In this document: piece by piece, positions 1 through 7,059 of the stretch
How positions within the stretch are numbered: the stretch's first letter is position 1
Layout of the letters: the number at the start of each line of letters is the position of its first letter
NCBI GenBank assembly: GCA_026393655.1
Contig: JAPKZT010000180.1
Location: 1-18,302, forward strand
DNA length: 18,302 bases
Direction of reading: 5' to 3'
From: Actinomycetota bacterium
Lineage (GTDB): Bacteria; Actinomycetota; Acidimicrobiia; Acidimicrobiales; Ilumatobacteraceae
Translations under genes and position numbers: made by a program
The notes under the pieces: model-generated
Seen by the model: the letters and a program-made list of their open reading frames with translations, nothing else
The model's database searches: none
Told to the model about the DNA's origin: nothing

Positions 1-211
1 CCGCTCCCATGCCAACAGCCTCAGCAAAAAACACTTGATGTTTTGACCGATAAACCAACCAGACGAAAGCTCCAACAGCAATTTGCGCCGCAGCCAACAA
101 GATTATGGCTGCAATGTCTATTGATCTCAAGCCACAGATCATCAAAAGCAACGCTAAGAAAACAACACTGAGTGCTGACTTTGAAGCCAAATCTTTACTC
201 AGAATGCGCAC
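1..211 (-). CDS. Membrane protein of unknown function, 5' part only
   Basis: An open frame starts at GTG (211-209, minus) and runs off the left edge after 70 codons without a stop. The peptide begins MRILSKDLASKSALSVV and shows two hydrophobic stretches, about residues 12-28 and 31-54, separated by a short polar turn (GLRSID). This is typical of an inner-membrane protein beginning with two transmembrane helices. No family can be named from this fragment. The start is supported by a TAGAAT hexamer ending 6 nt upstream, which would give a leaderless mRNA. The gene is transcribed away from the PhnD-like gene at 296. It may be a multi-spanning transporter or a small integral protein. Confidence 0.6.
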   Translation of the reverse strand, partial: MRILSKDLASKSALSVVFLALLLMICGLRSIDIAAIILLAAAQIAVGAFVWLVYRSKHQVFFAEAVGMGA

Positions 212-217
212 TTGTAT

Positions 218-223
218 ATTCTA
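218..223 (-). promoter_or_regulatory. -10 hexamer for a leaderless transcript of the membrane-protein gene
   Basis: On the minus strand the hexamer TAGAAT (5 of 6 matches to TATAAT) is followed by 6 nt and then the GTG at 211. That places the predicted transcription start on the start codon itself. No clear -35 or Shine-Dalgarno sequence was seen. The call rests on spacing and on recurrence of the same arrangement elsewhere in the window. Confidence 0.45.
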
Positions 224-251
224 GAACTAAGTCATCACCGTGAAATGTTTG

Positions 252-270
252 AGATGTAGCGACGACATCT
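252..270. promoter_or_regulatory. Small dyad in the divergent intergenic region, possible operator
   Basis: A perfect 6-bp inverted repeat, AGATGT and ACATCT, flanks a 7-nt spacer (AGCGACG). It lies in the 84-bp gap between the divergent genes starting at 211 and 296, where a regulator could act on both. A TTGAGA at 249-254, the same hexamer used as -35 before the desaturase gene, overlaps its left arm. Six-base arms can arise by chance, so this is a weak candidate. Confidence 0.2.
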
Positions 271-295
271 AACTAAGTAATAAGGTGTCTATGTC

Positions 296-1060
296 TTGGT
301 TAATAATTCTCGTCAACTTGCCGAACTTGGCTTCTACCCGTTCGAAGATACCAGATGGGCGTGGAATGATCTTTGGAGTCGGGTGCAATCGCAGGCGAAA
401 TGGCTTCCTGAAAAATTGCAATGGACAGGTGATCCACAAAATCTTTGGATGCAAGACGAACTTGTGGTCAGCCACACCTGCGGGTGGCCGCTAATCACCC
501 GACTATCAGAAAAAGTTCGCGTGGTTGGCGCACTTCGGCACACAACGGCAGAATCTGCAAGCCACTATTATCGCAGCGTTGTTTTAGGCCGAGTTGACGG
601 CACGCCATTTGATTTTCAAGGATCCATTGCCGCAATCAATGACCTTGAAAGTCTTTCTGGTTGGATCAGTTTGATTGCGGCTATCCACGGCCCGCAGGAG
701 ACTTGGCGCGGTGAAATAAAGATCTCGGGTTCACACATTGAAAGCGTGCGAATGTTGTGTCGTGGTGAGGCAGACATCGCATCTATCGACAGCGTCACAC
801 TCGCCCATTTGCGCCGCGTGATGCCAAGCGAGATAAATGCGCTTTACCAAATCTGTAACGGGCCGCTCACACCATGTTTACCGATCATTACGAATGCAAA
901 AACAACGGATGATCAGTTGCAAAATCTGCGCGATGCATTTAAATACGCCTCTATTGACAAATCAATTGCTAACGCCACCAGTGCTCTATTTATAAGTGGC
1001 TTTGATGCGCTCGATCTTGAAGATTATCTTCCATTACGATCTCTTACCCCAAACCTATAA
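296..1060 (+). CDS. PhnD/SsuA-like substrate-binding-fold protein without signal peptide
   Basis: The 254-residue product resembles the PhnD-like periplasmic-binding superfamily of ABC phosphonate/phosphate systems. Recognisable features are the SHTCGWPL segment near residue 60 (family members often read SQTCGYPL-like here), HYYRSVVLGR near residue 90, and the GSHIESVRML region that opens the second lobe. It lacks any N-terminal hydrophobic segment, so the protein is probably cytoplasmic and not a transporter component. Frame 2 has a stop at 281, and the TTG at 296 is the first usable start. An ATG at 291 is out of frame. It ends directly against the convergent acetoacetyl-CoA synthetase gene with no gap. 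The fold assignment is moderately firm, but ligand and role are unknown. It is not obviously linked to carnitine metabolism. Confidence 0.6.
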   Translation: MVNNSRQLAELGFYPFEDTRWAWNDLWSRVQSQAKWLPEKLQWTGDPQNLWMQDELVVSHTCGWPLITRLSEKVRVVGALRHTTAESASHYYRSVVLGRVDGTPFDFQGSIAAINDLESLSGWISLIAAIHGPQETWRGEIKISGSHIESVRMLCRGEADIASIDSVTLAHLRRVMPSEINALYQICNGPLTPCLPIITNAKTTDDQLQNLRDAFKYASIDKSIANATSALFISGFDALDLEDYLPLRSLTPNL

Positions 1061-3037
1061 TCACGATATTGATTTTAAAGCGTCAACAATCGCCGTAATC
1101 GCTTCGGGATTTGCAAGCGCCTCAACATTGCGCACTTGACGACCATTAACAGCATCAACAACTGCGAGTTCGACTAATTTATTGCTCCGCGTACGTGGTA
1201 GATCAGCAACAGAGATAATAATTGCGGGCACATGTCTCGGTGTACACGCGTTACGAATTCGAAGTTTTAATTCTGCAATCAAGTCGTCCGAAATCTTCAT
1301 GTTCGTCCTGAGTCGCACTGCAAGAATAATTCGCACATCATTATCAAAATTCTGGCCGAAGACGAGACTTTCGAGAACATCAGGATGTTGTTCAACTGCG
1401 CGGTAAATTTCGGCTGTTCCAATGCGAACTCCGCCAGGGTTAAGCGTTGTGTCACTGCGTCCGTGTATCGTCATGCCGCCATTTCGCGACCAAGATGCGA
1501 AATCACCGTGACTCCACATTCCAGGAAACCTTTCAAAATATGCGGCACGAAACTTTGCGCCAGGATTAGTTGGATCTGGATAGCCCTCCCCACCGTCACC
1601 CCAAAAGCCCAGTGGCACCGACGGAAAAGGTTGACGGCACACAAGCTCACCCGCTATATCGAAATCTTTTCTCAATGAAATGCCCGAGTCATCAAGCACA
1701 TCGCTATCCATACCTAAACAAGCGCGCTGAATTTCGCCGGCATAAACCGAACTACTCGGATCGCCGCCAACAAAGCAGGCACAAATATCAGTGCCACCAG
1801 ATATCGATGCGAGGTGGACAACCTTTGAAACTTTCTCATACACCCAGCCGAAACCTTCGGGTGCGAGCGGAGATCCAGTGGAACAAATAGTTCTGAGCGC
1901 CGTCAAATTATGTGTCGTCACTGGAGAGATTTCTGATTTACGAGCAGAATCGATGAACTTAGCAGAAGTGCCGAGCAAAGAGACTTTTTCGACTTCACAA
2001 ATATCAAATAAGCGCGTCATCGTCGGATAACTTGGCGAGCCGTCATACAACACTGCAGTAGCACCGCTTGCAAGAACCGAGACGAGCCAATTCCACATCA
2101 TCCAACCAGTGGTTGTGAAATACAAAACACGATCACCCGCACGAATATCACAATGCAATTGATGCTCTTTTAGATGTTGTAGCAATACACCACCTGCTCG
2201 GTGCACGATACATTTCGGCACGCCAGTGGTGCCCGATGAATAGAGCACGTACCACGGATGGTCAAAAATGAATCTTCTCGGAGAGATCGGCGCTCCCGTA
2301 TAAGACGAAATAATGCTTTCATAGTTTGTCAGCACCAATTTCGTGCTCACTGATGGTGAGCCAACCAGCAAAGTCATAACAAGCGACGGCAACCCTGCTC
2401 TAATAACCTCGAGTCGTTCAAGACAGTCAAACCGCTTGCCACCATATATATATGAATCAGTGGCGACAAGAACTTTTGGTGTTATCTGACTAAATCGATC
2501 GAGCACTCCCTGTGCGCCGAAGTCTGGTGAACAAGAAGAGAAAACTGCGCCAATTGAAGCCGTGGCGAGCATTATTTCAATGGCTTCAATTCCATTGGGC
2601 AACCAGGCAACGACACGGTCACCTGCAACTACGCCAAGCTCTTCTAGCGCACCAGCCAAACGCGAAACTCGCGATCGTAAGTCGTCCCAAGTGCGGACTG
2701 TTCGATTGCCCGTCTCATCGATCGCGATAATCGCTTCACCATCACCAGAATGACGAAGAAAGTTTTCTACGACGCTCAATTTTGCATCCGGAAAAAACTT
2801 TGTTGAGATAAATTCACGCGACGGATCTGACGGATATTGAAACCGTTGCATAATTCGCTCGCCGCGTTCACCAACGACTCTACAAAAATCCCATACACTT
2901 GCCCAAAATTCTTCAGGATTAGCAATTGACCAACTATGTAAATCTTCAAAACCGCGGGTACCTGCGAACTCTTTAAGCCGAGTTTTACTCACTTGGGCAG
3001 GATCGGGTGTAAATAGGATTTCGCCTCGCTCTGTCAC
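1061..3037 (-). CDS. aacS: Acetoacetyl-CoA synthetase (acetoacetate--CoA ligase)
   Basis: This 658-residue ANL-superfamily enzyme would adenylate acetoacetate and transfer it to CoA in the cytosol. The length is normal for the family (about 650). Visible motifs are the P-loop YSSGTTGVPK (266-275), SGGTDICACFVGG (413-425), SHGD (509-512), HGRSDTTLNPGGVRIGTAEIY (from 525) and the A10 motif PRTRSNK with the catalytic lysine at 620. The usual glycine before that lysine is Asn. The GGTD-ICACF and LNPGGVRIGTAEIY segments separate acetoacetyl-CoA synthetases from acetyl-CoA synthetases. The GTG start is 18 bp from the divergent BKACE start. BKACE releases acetoacetate, so this enzyme is the expected partner that returns those four carbons as acetoacetyl-CoA for thiolysis. 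No thiolase is encoded in the window. Confidence 0.92.
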   Translation of the reverse strand: MTERGEILFTPDPAQVSKTRLKEFAGTRGFEDLHSWSIANPEEFWASVWDFCRVVGERGERIMQRFQYPSDPSREFISTKFFPDAKLSVVENFLRHSGDGEAIIAIDETGNRTVRTWDDLRSRVSRLAGALEELGVVAGDRVVAWLPNGIEAIEIMLATASIGAVFSSCSPDFGAQGVLDRFSQITPKVLVATDSYIYGGKRFDCLERLEVIRAGLPSLVMTLLVGSPSVSTKLVLTNYESIISSYTGAPISPRRFIFDHPWYVLYSSGTTGVPKCIVHRAGGVLLQHLKEHQLHCDIRAGDRVLYFTTTGWMMWNWLVSVLASGATAVLYDGSPSYPTMTRLFDICEVEKVSLLGTSAKFIDSARKSEISPVTTHNLTALRTICSTGSPLAPEGFGWVYEKVSKVVHLASISGGTDICACFVGGDPSSSVYAGEIQRACLGMDSDVLDDSGISLRKDFDIAGELVCRQPFPSVPLGFWGDGGEGYPDPTNPGAKFRAAYFERFPGMWSHGDFASWSRNGGMTIHGRSDTTLNPGGVRIGTAEIYRAVEQHPDVLESLVFGQNFDNDVRIILAVRLRTNMKISDDLIAELKLRIRNACTPRHVPAIIISVADLPRTRSNKLVELAVVDAVNGRQVRNVEALANPEAITAIVDALKSIS

Positions 3038-3055
3038 GGCTTATAAACTAGTGCT
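3038..3055. promoter_or_regulatory. Bidirectional promoter with overlapping -10 elements
   Basis: Only 18 bp separate the two divergent GTG starts. On the plus strand TAAACT (3044-3049; TATAAA also fits at 3042-3047) ends 6 nt before the GTG at 3056. On the minus strand TAGTTT (3050-3045) ends 7 nt before the GTG at 3037. Both fit the TAnnnT core and would give leaderless mRNAs. The two hexamers share positions 3045-3049 on opposite strands, so RNA polymerase could probably not melt both at once. The -35 regions would lie inside the opposite coding regions and are not obvious. Confidence 0.45.
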
Positions 3056-3952
3056 GTGAATTGGGATGTCTTTATTACATGCGCTGTGACTGGCGCTGGT
3101 GAGACCACCAGCAAAAGCGACAAGGTTCCAGTAACTCCACAACAAATCGCCGAATCCGCAATCGACGCCGCCAAGGCTGGCGCGGCAGTTGTCCATATTC
3201 ATGTTCGTGACCCAAAGACCGGCAAAGGGTCACGCGACGTGGACCTCTATGCAGAAGTCGTAGAACGTATTAGATCTTCCGATACGGATGTAGTGATAAA
3301 TCTCACGGCTGGCATGGGTGGAGATCTCGTACTCGGTGGGGATGAAAAAGTTTTACCGGTTGACGCGGCCAACACTGACATGGTGGGTGCTACCGAAAGA
3401 CTCGCCCATGTTGCTCGTCTCAGACCCGAAATTTGCACGCTCGATTGTGGCACGATGAACTTTTCTTCGGGTGGTGACTACATCATGGTGAACACGCCAA
3501 GTGTTTTGCGCTCGATGGCTAAGCAAGTGCAAGCACTAGGTGTGCGCACTGAACTTGAAGTTTTTGATACGGGTCATCTCGTAATGGTCAAAGACCTAAT
3601 CGCTGAAGGGTTACTAGATGATCCAGTGATGATTCAACTTTGCATGGGTATTGCCTATGGGGCACCGGATGATCCGACAACTTTCATGGCACTTGTGCAT
3701 CAATTGCCACCCGGCGCTGTGTTTTCTGCTTTTTCAATCAGCCGAATGCAATTACCATTTGTCGCAATGGCGGCTCTTGCGGGTGGCAATGTGCGAGTTG
3801 GGCTTGAAGACAATATTTACCTGTCGCGTGGAGAGATGGCTTCGAACGCTGATTTGGTTTCGCGTGCAGTAAATATTCTTGAAAATATGAATGTCAATGT
3901 CATAGGTCCTGAGGCAGTTCGCAAGAAACTTCAACTCACGAAACACTCGTGA
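3056..3952 (+). CDS. Beta-keto-acid cleavage enzyme (BKACE, DUF849), probably 3-dehydrocarnitine-specific
   Basis: The 298-residue product is a TIM-barrel BKACE protein of normal length. This family condenses a beta-keto acid with acetyl-CoA and releases acetoacetate plus a new acyl-CoA. Metal-ligand motif VVHIHVRD carries His47 and His49. The N-terminal VTGAGE has Glu16, and GLEDN near residue 252 matches the conserved C-terminal Glu-Asp pair. In this context the reaction should be 3-dehydrocarnitine + acetyl-CoA to betainyl-CoA + acetoacetate. BKACE enzymes act on several keto acids, so specificity is inferred from the neighbouring carnitine dehydrogenase, thioesterase and acetoacetyl-CoA synthetase. 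It starts at GTG with a -10-like element 6 nt upstream. Its stop overlaps the GTG of the next gene by 4 bp (GTGA), which suggests translational coupling. Confidence 0.9.
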   Translation: MNWDVFITCAVTGAGETTSKSDKVPVTPQQIAESAIDAAKAGAAVVHIHVRDPKTGKGSRDVDLYAEVVERIRSSDTDVVINLTAGMGGDLVLGGDEKVLPVDAANTDMVGATERLAHVARLRPEICTLDCGTMNFSSGGDYIMVNTPSVLRSMAKQVQALGVRTELEVFDTGHLVMVKDLIAEGLLDDPVMIQLCMGIAYGAPDDPTTFMALVHQLPPGAVFSAFSISRMQLPFVAMAALAGGNVRVGLEDNIYLSRGEMASNADLVSRAVNILENMNVNVIGPEAVRKKLQLTKHS

Positions 3953-5124
3953 AAGCAAGTACTCCACTTCAAACCATTGGTTTATTAGGAGGCGGCGTAA
4001 TCGGTGCCGGATGGGCTGCAAGATTTGTGCTTAATGGTTACGACGTCAAAATATATGACGTTGATCCGCAAGCCCAACGAAAAATTAGTGAAGTAATGAC
4101 AAATGCACGGCGCGCTTACGCCAAATTAACACTTGCACCATTGCCTCGGGAGGGCACAATAACATTTGTTGACACTCCTGAAGAGGCCGTTACTGGTGTT
4201 GACTTTGTTCAAGAAAGTGCACCAGAGCGTGTCGAACTAAAACAAGAATTACTTGCCAGAGCAAGTCGAGTCTCGCCTGCTCATGTTGTTTTCGGATCTT
4301 CTACTTCAGGAATTTTGCCAAGTCAGTTACAACGCGATATGACGTTTCCAGAGCGACTTGTCGTTGGTCATCCGTTTAATCCTGTTTATTTATTGCCATT
4401 AGTTGAAATATGCGGTGGCGACAAAACTTCGCTTGATGCCCGCGAACGAGCGCGCGAGGTATACGAATCAATTGGAATGCGACCATTAATGTTACAAAAA
4501 GAAATTGATGGATTTGTCGCTGACCGTCTTATGGAAGCAATGTGGCGCGAAGCGCTTTGGCTCGTCAATGACGGCGTCGCAACCGCCGACGAAATAGATG
4601 ATGCAATCCGATTTGGTGCTGGTTTGCGTTGGTCATTCATGGGAACTTTCATGGTTTATCGCATCGCGGGCGGTGAAGCAGGAATGCGACATTTCATGGC
4701 GCAGTTTGGACCGACCTTGAAGTGGCCGTGGACGAAATTAATGAATGTGCCTGAACTTGACGATGTACTTCTTGAAAAAATTGTTTCGCAATCCGATGCA
4801 CAGGCCGGAAGCCGAACTATTCGCGAACTTGAAATGTTGCGTGATGATTGCCTGGTTGCAGTGATGCAAGGACTAAAGCAGGTCGGCTTTGGAGCAGGCG
4901 AAACGTTAGCCGCCTATGAAAAAAAATTGTTCAGCGGTGCAACTATTGCTCCAACCAATATTGAAAAGCCAATCGAAGTCCAACGACTTCGAATCACCGC
5001 CGACTGGGCAGACTACAACGGTCACACTAACGACAGCCGATACATGCAACTCTCAAGTGAGGCGCTAGACGTATTCTTTCGATCAATCGGATTTTCGAAT
5101 GATTACCTTGCAACATCGTTGTAA
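3949..5124 (+). CDS. lcdH: L-carnitine 3-dehydrogenase with truncated C-terminal thioesterase domain
   Basis: Residues 1 to about 335 form a 3-hydroxyacyl-CoA-dehydrogenase-type NAD enzyme. They include a Rossmann loop GLLGGGVIGAGWA (11-23), a STSGI segment (118-122) and the catalytic HPFNP with His141. In carnitine dehydrogenases this converts L-carnitine to 3-dehydrocarnitine, the BKACE substrate encoded just upstream. Residues about 340-388 are the first half of a hotdog-fold thioesterase (DYNGHTNDSRYMQL), as in known dehydrogenase-thioesterase fusions of about 490 residues. Here the frame stops early at 5122-5124, and the second half of the domain follows in another frame after an apparent internal deletion. 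The dehydrogenase part looks intact. The gene starts at GTG, overlapping the BKACE stop. Confidence 0.88.
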   Translation: MKASTPLQTIGLLGGGVIGAGWAARFVLNGYDVKIYDVDPQAQRKISEVMTNARRAYAKLTLAPLPREGTITFVDTPEEAVTGVDFVQESAPERVELKQELLARASRVSPAHVVFGSSTSGILPSQLQRDMTFPERLVVGHPFNPVYLLPLVEICGGDKTSLDARERAREVYESIGMRPLMLQKEIDGFVADRLMEAMWREALWLVNDGVATADEIDDAIRFGAGLRWSFMGTFMVYRIAGGEAGMRHFMAQFGPTLKWPWTKLMNVPELDDVLLEKIVSQSDAQAGSRTIRELEMLRDDCLVAVMQGLKQVGFGAGETLAAYEKKLFSGATIAPTNIEKPIEVQRLRITADWADYNGHTNDSRYMQLSSEALDVFFRSIGFSNDYLATSL

Positions 5125-5138
5125 CGGCTCAGATAATT

Positions 5139-5363
5139 ATGCTTGACGACAAGAAAATTCACATGCACTCAGTTATGTCACAGATTGACGGCACGATCGT
5201 TGCCACTGGCGAGCATATTTATCTTCATGTTGATACGAAACTTAAAAAGGCGTGCCCGATCGGTTCTGAGTTACTAGTTCTACTTAAACCAATCGCCAAG
5301 GCTCACGCAAACTTATCCAAGCCTGAGGGCGTAGGTCGCTTCGTAGGTCAAAGCGTTAAATGA
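5139..5363 (+). pseudogene. Detached C-terminal half of the fused betainyl-CoA thioesterase domain
   Basis: Frame 3 is open from 5103 to 5363. Its peptide aligns with the C-terminal half of the intact thioesterase at 5360-5887: TAQIIMLDDKKIHMHS here against TTQILDFDAKRLHFNH there, and IYLHVDTKLKKACPI against MLLHVDSKAAKSSPI. The upstream dehydrogenase ends in the matching N-terminal half. Between the halves about 25 residues of the domain core are absent, by comparison with the paralogue, and the frame shifts. The first ATG in this frame is 5139, which could allow re-initiation 14 nt after the upstream stop and yield a 74-residue fragment. That fragment lacks the catalytic DYNGH segment and should be inactive. 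Its stop overlaps the next gene's ATG (ATGA), so ribosomes passing through could still feed the intact thioesterase. Confidence 0.75.
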
Positions 5364-5887
5364 CCGAGCCTCTTCGCCAGCAAACAGAGGCCTGGAAAGT
5401 TGACGACGAGGTTGATACTCCATTGGATATCTATCGTTGCCAAGTAATCCAAGAATGGGTCGACTACAACAATCACATGACAGAGGCCGCATACCTAACG
5501 GTGTTTGGTTGGGCGTCAGATGCATTATTCCAATTCATTGGTGTTGATGATGCCTATCGTGCGGCTGGAAGCTCGTTTTACACGGTCGAAACTCACATTG
5601 TTTACGAGCGCGAAGCAGCACTAAATGATTCACTCAAGATCACTACACAAATACTTGATTTTGACGCAAAGCGTTTGCACTTCAACCACGAAATGTTCAA
5701 TCGCAAAACTAAAGAACGACTATCAACCTGTGAGCAAATGCTTCTACATGTTGATTCAAAAGCCGCTAAATCATCGCCGATCAAAGAGCCGGTTGCCGTT
5801 GTGCTAAAAGCGATTCTGTTCAGCCATCGCAAACTCGCCACCCCACCTGAAGTTGGTCGAATTATGAAAATCAACCACAAAATCTGA
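5360..5887 (+). CDS. Stand-alone betainyl-CoA thioesterase (4HBT/hotdog family)
   Basis: This 175-residue single-domain hotdog thioesterase carries the DYNNHMTEAAYLTVF motif near residue 34 and the SFYTVETHIVYE and MLLHVDS segments usual in betainyl-CoA thioesterases and in the C-terminal domain of carnitine dehydrogenase fusions. It would hydrolyse betainyl-CoA, made by the BKACE, to glycine betaine and CoA. Its ATG overlaps the previous stop by 4 bp (ATGA). It is clearly related to the disrupted domain just upstream but well diverged, so it looks like an old paralogue and not a fresh tandem copy. With the fused domain broken, this gene is the likely sole source of the activity. Substrate identity is inferred from context and motif. 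Confidence 0.85.
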   Translation: MTEPLRQQTEAWKVDDEVDTPLDIYRCQVIQEWVDYNNHMTEAAYLTVFGWASDALFQFIGVDDAYRAAGSSFYTVETHIVYEREAALNDSLKITTQILDFDAKRLHFNHEMFNRKTKERLSTCEQMLLHVDSKAAKSSPIKEPVAVVLKAILFSHRKLATPPEVGRIMKINHKI

Positions 5888-5898
5888 GAGAATAGACC

Positions 5899-7059
5899 AT
5901 GGACTTTCGTTTAACTCAAGAACAAGAGATGATTGTTGATACGACCCGAAATTTCACAGAGCGTGAGTTGATCCCCCATGAAGAACTAGTTGAACGCGCA
6001 GGTCAAGTTTCTCCCGATTTAGTCGCACAAATTAAACAGCGCTCAATCGACGCTGGTCTCTATGCATGTAACATGCCGACTGAACTCGGTGGCGGTGGAC
6101 TCAACTCATTCGACACGACCCTTGTTGACCGTGAATTCGGTGTCACTTCGTACGCTTTGCATTATGTTGTTGCGCGACCAAGCAATATTTTGCGCGCTTG
6201 CAAAGATCAGCAAATATCCGAATATCTGATACCTACTATCACCGGCGAGCGCGTTGAGTGTCTTGCTATGTCTGAGCCCGATGCTGGTTCAGATGTGCGC
6301 GGAATGAAATGTACCGCGACAAAAGATGGCGATGACTGGATTATCAACGGCACTAAACATTTTATTTCACACGCCGATATGGCCGACTATGTAATTTTAT
6401 TCGCCGCCAGCGGTGAAGAACAAACCTCAAAGGGTGTCAAGAAAAAAATAACAGGTTTTTTAGTCGACTTTGACACCAAAGGCTGTGAGCGCATTAAGGG
6501 CTACAACTGCGTTTCAAACAATGGTTATCACAACATGATTATTAATTTCGACAACTGTCGCGTGCCCAATAAAAATGTATTAGGTGAAGTTCACAACGGT
6601 TTTGATGCCGCTAATGAGTGGCTCGGTGCGACTCGTTTGCAGGTTGCTGCGGTATGTGTTGGTCGTGCACGCCGGGCACTAAAACTTGCTGTTGAATGGG
6701 CAGCAACGCGCGAACAGTTCGGCCAACAGATTGGCAAGTTTCAAGGCGTGTCGTTCAAGTTGGCTGATATGCAAATTCAACTTGACGCCGCAGAGTTGTT
6801 AACTTTACGCGCTGCGTTCAACGATGCGGCTGGCAATTTTAGTGATACCGAAGTTGCAATGGCGAAAGTTTTCTCAAGCGAAATGTGTCAGTTCGTCACC
6901 GATGAAGCGATTCAAATATTTGGCGGCATGGGCTTAATGGACGAATTGCCTTTAGAGCGCATGTGGCGTGACACTCGTGTTGATCGCATCTGGGATGGCA
7001 CTAGCGAGATTCAGCGACATATTATTTCGCGCGCTTTGTTGCGTCCTCATGGCGGATGA
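5899..7059 (+). CDS. Acyl-CoA dehydrogenase, candidate gamma-butyrobetainyl-CoA dehydrogenase
   Basis: The 386-residue product has the normal length and layout of a soluble FAD acyl-CoA dehydrogenase: helical N-domain, FAD-contact motif AMSEPDAGSDVRGMKC (123-138), middle beta-domain, and C-terminal FGGMGLM (341-347) and DGTSEIQRHII (366-376). The catalytic base of short- and medium-chain members is the Glu of YEGT. Here the position reads IWDGT, with Asp366, and no Glu appears at the alternative site used by isovaleryl- and long-chain enzymes (near residue 254). Between an acyl-CoA synthetase and a CaiD-like hydratase it most likely oxidises gamma-butyrobetainyl-CoA to crotonobetainyl-CoA. 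Electrons would pass to an electron-transfer flavoprotein not encoded in the window. It lies 11 nt after the thioesterase and overlaps the next gene by 11 bp. Confidence 0.87.
   Translation: MDFRLTQEQEMIVDTTRNFTERELIPHEELVERAGQVSPDLVAQIKQRSIDAGLYACNMPTELGGGGLNSFDTTLVDREFGVTSYALHYVVARPSNILRACKDQQISEYLIPTITGERVECLAMSEPDAGSDVRGMKCTATKDGDDWIINGTKHFISHADMADYVILFAASGEEQTSKGVKKKITGFLVDFDTKGCERIKGYNCVSNNGYHNMIINFDNCRVPNKNVLGEVHNGFDAANEWLGATRLQVAAVCVGRARRALKLAVEWAATREQFGQQIGKFQGVSFKLADMQIQLDAAELLTLRAAFNDAAGNFSDTEVAMAKVFSSEMCQFVTDEAIQIFGGMGLMDELPLERMWRDTRVDRIWDGTSEIQRHIISRALLRPHGG

Noticed and set aside
2440..2462. An AT-repeat (ATATATATAT) in aacS flanked by CCAC and GTGG, resembling an operator or hairpin
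   Set aside because: It lies mid-gene and encodes a plausible YIYGG segment of the enzyme; the pairing is short, so it is most likely codon-driven.
5100..5140. Programmed ribosomal frameshift joining the dehydrogenase to the thioesterase remnant
   Set aside because: There is no slippery heptamer, and the domain core of about 25 residues is missing as well, so a frameshift alone would not restore a full hotdog fold.
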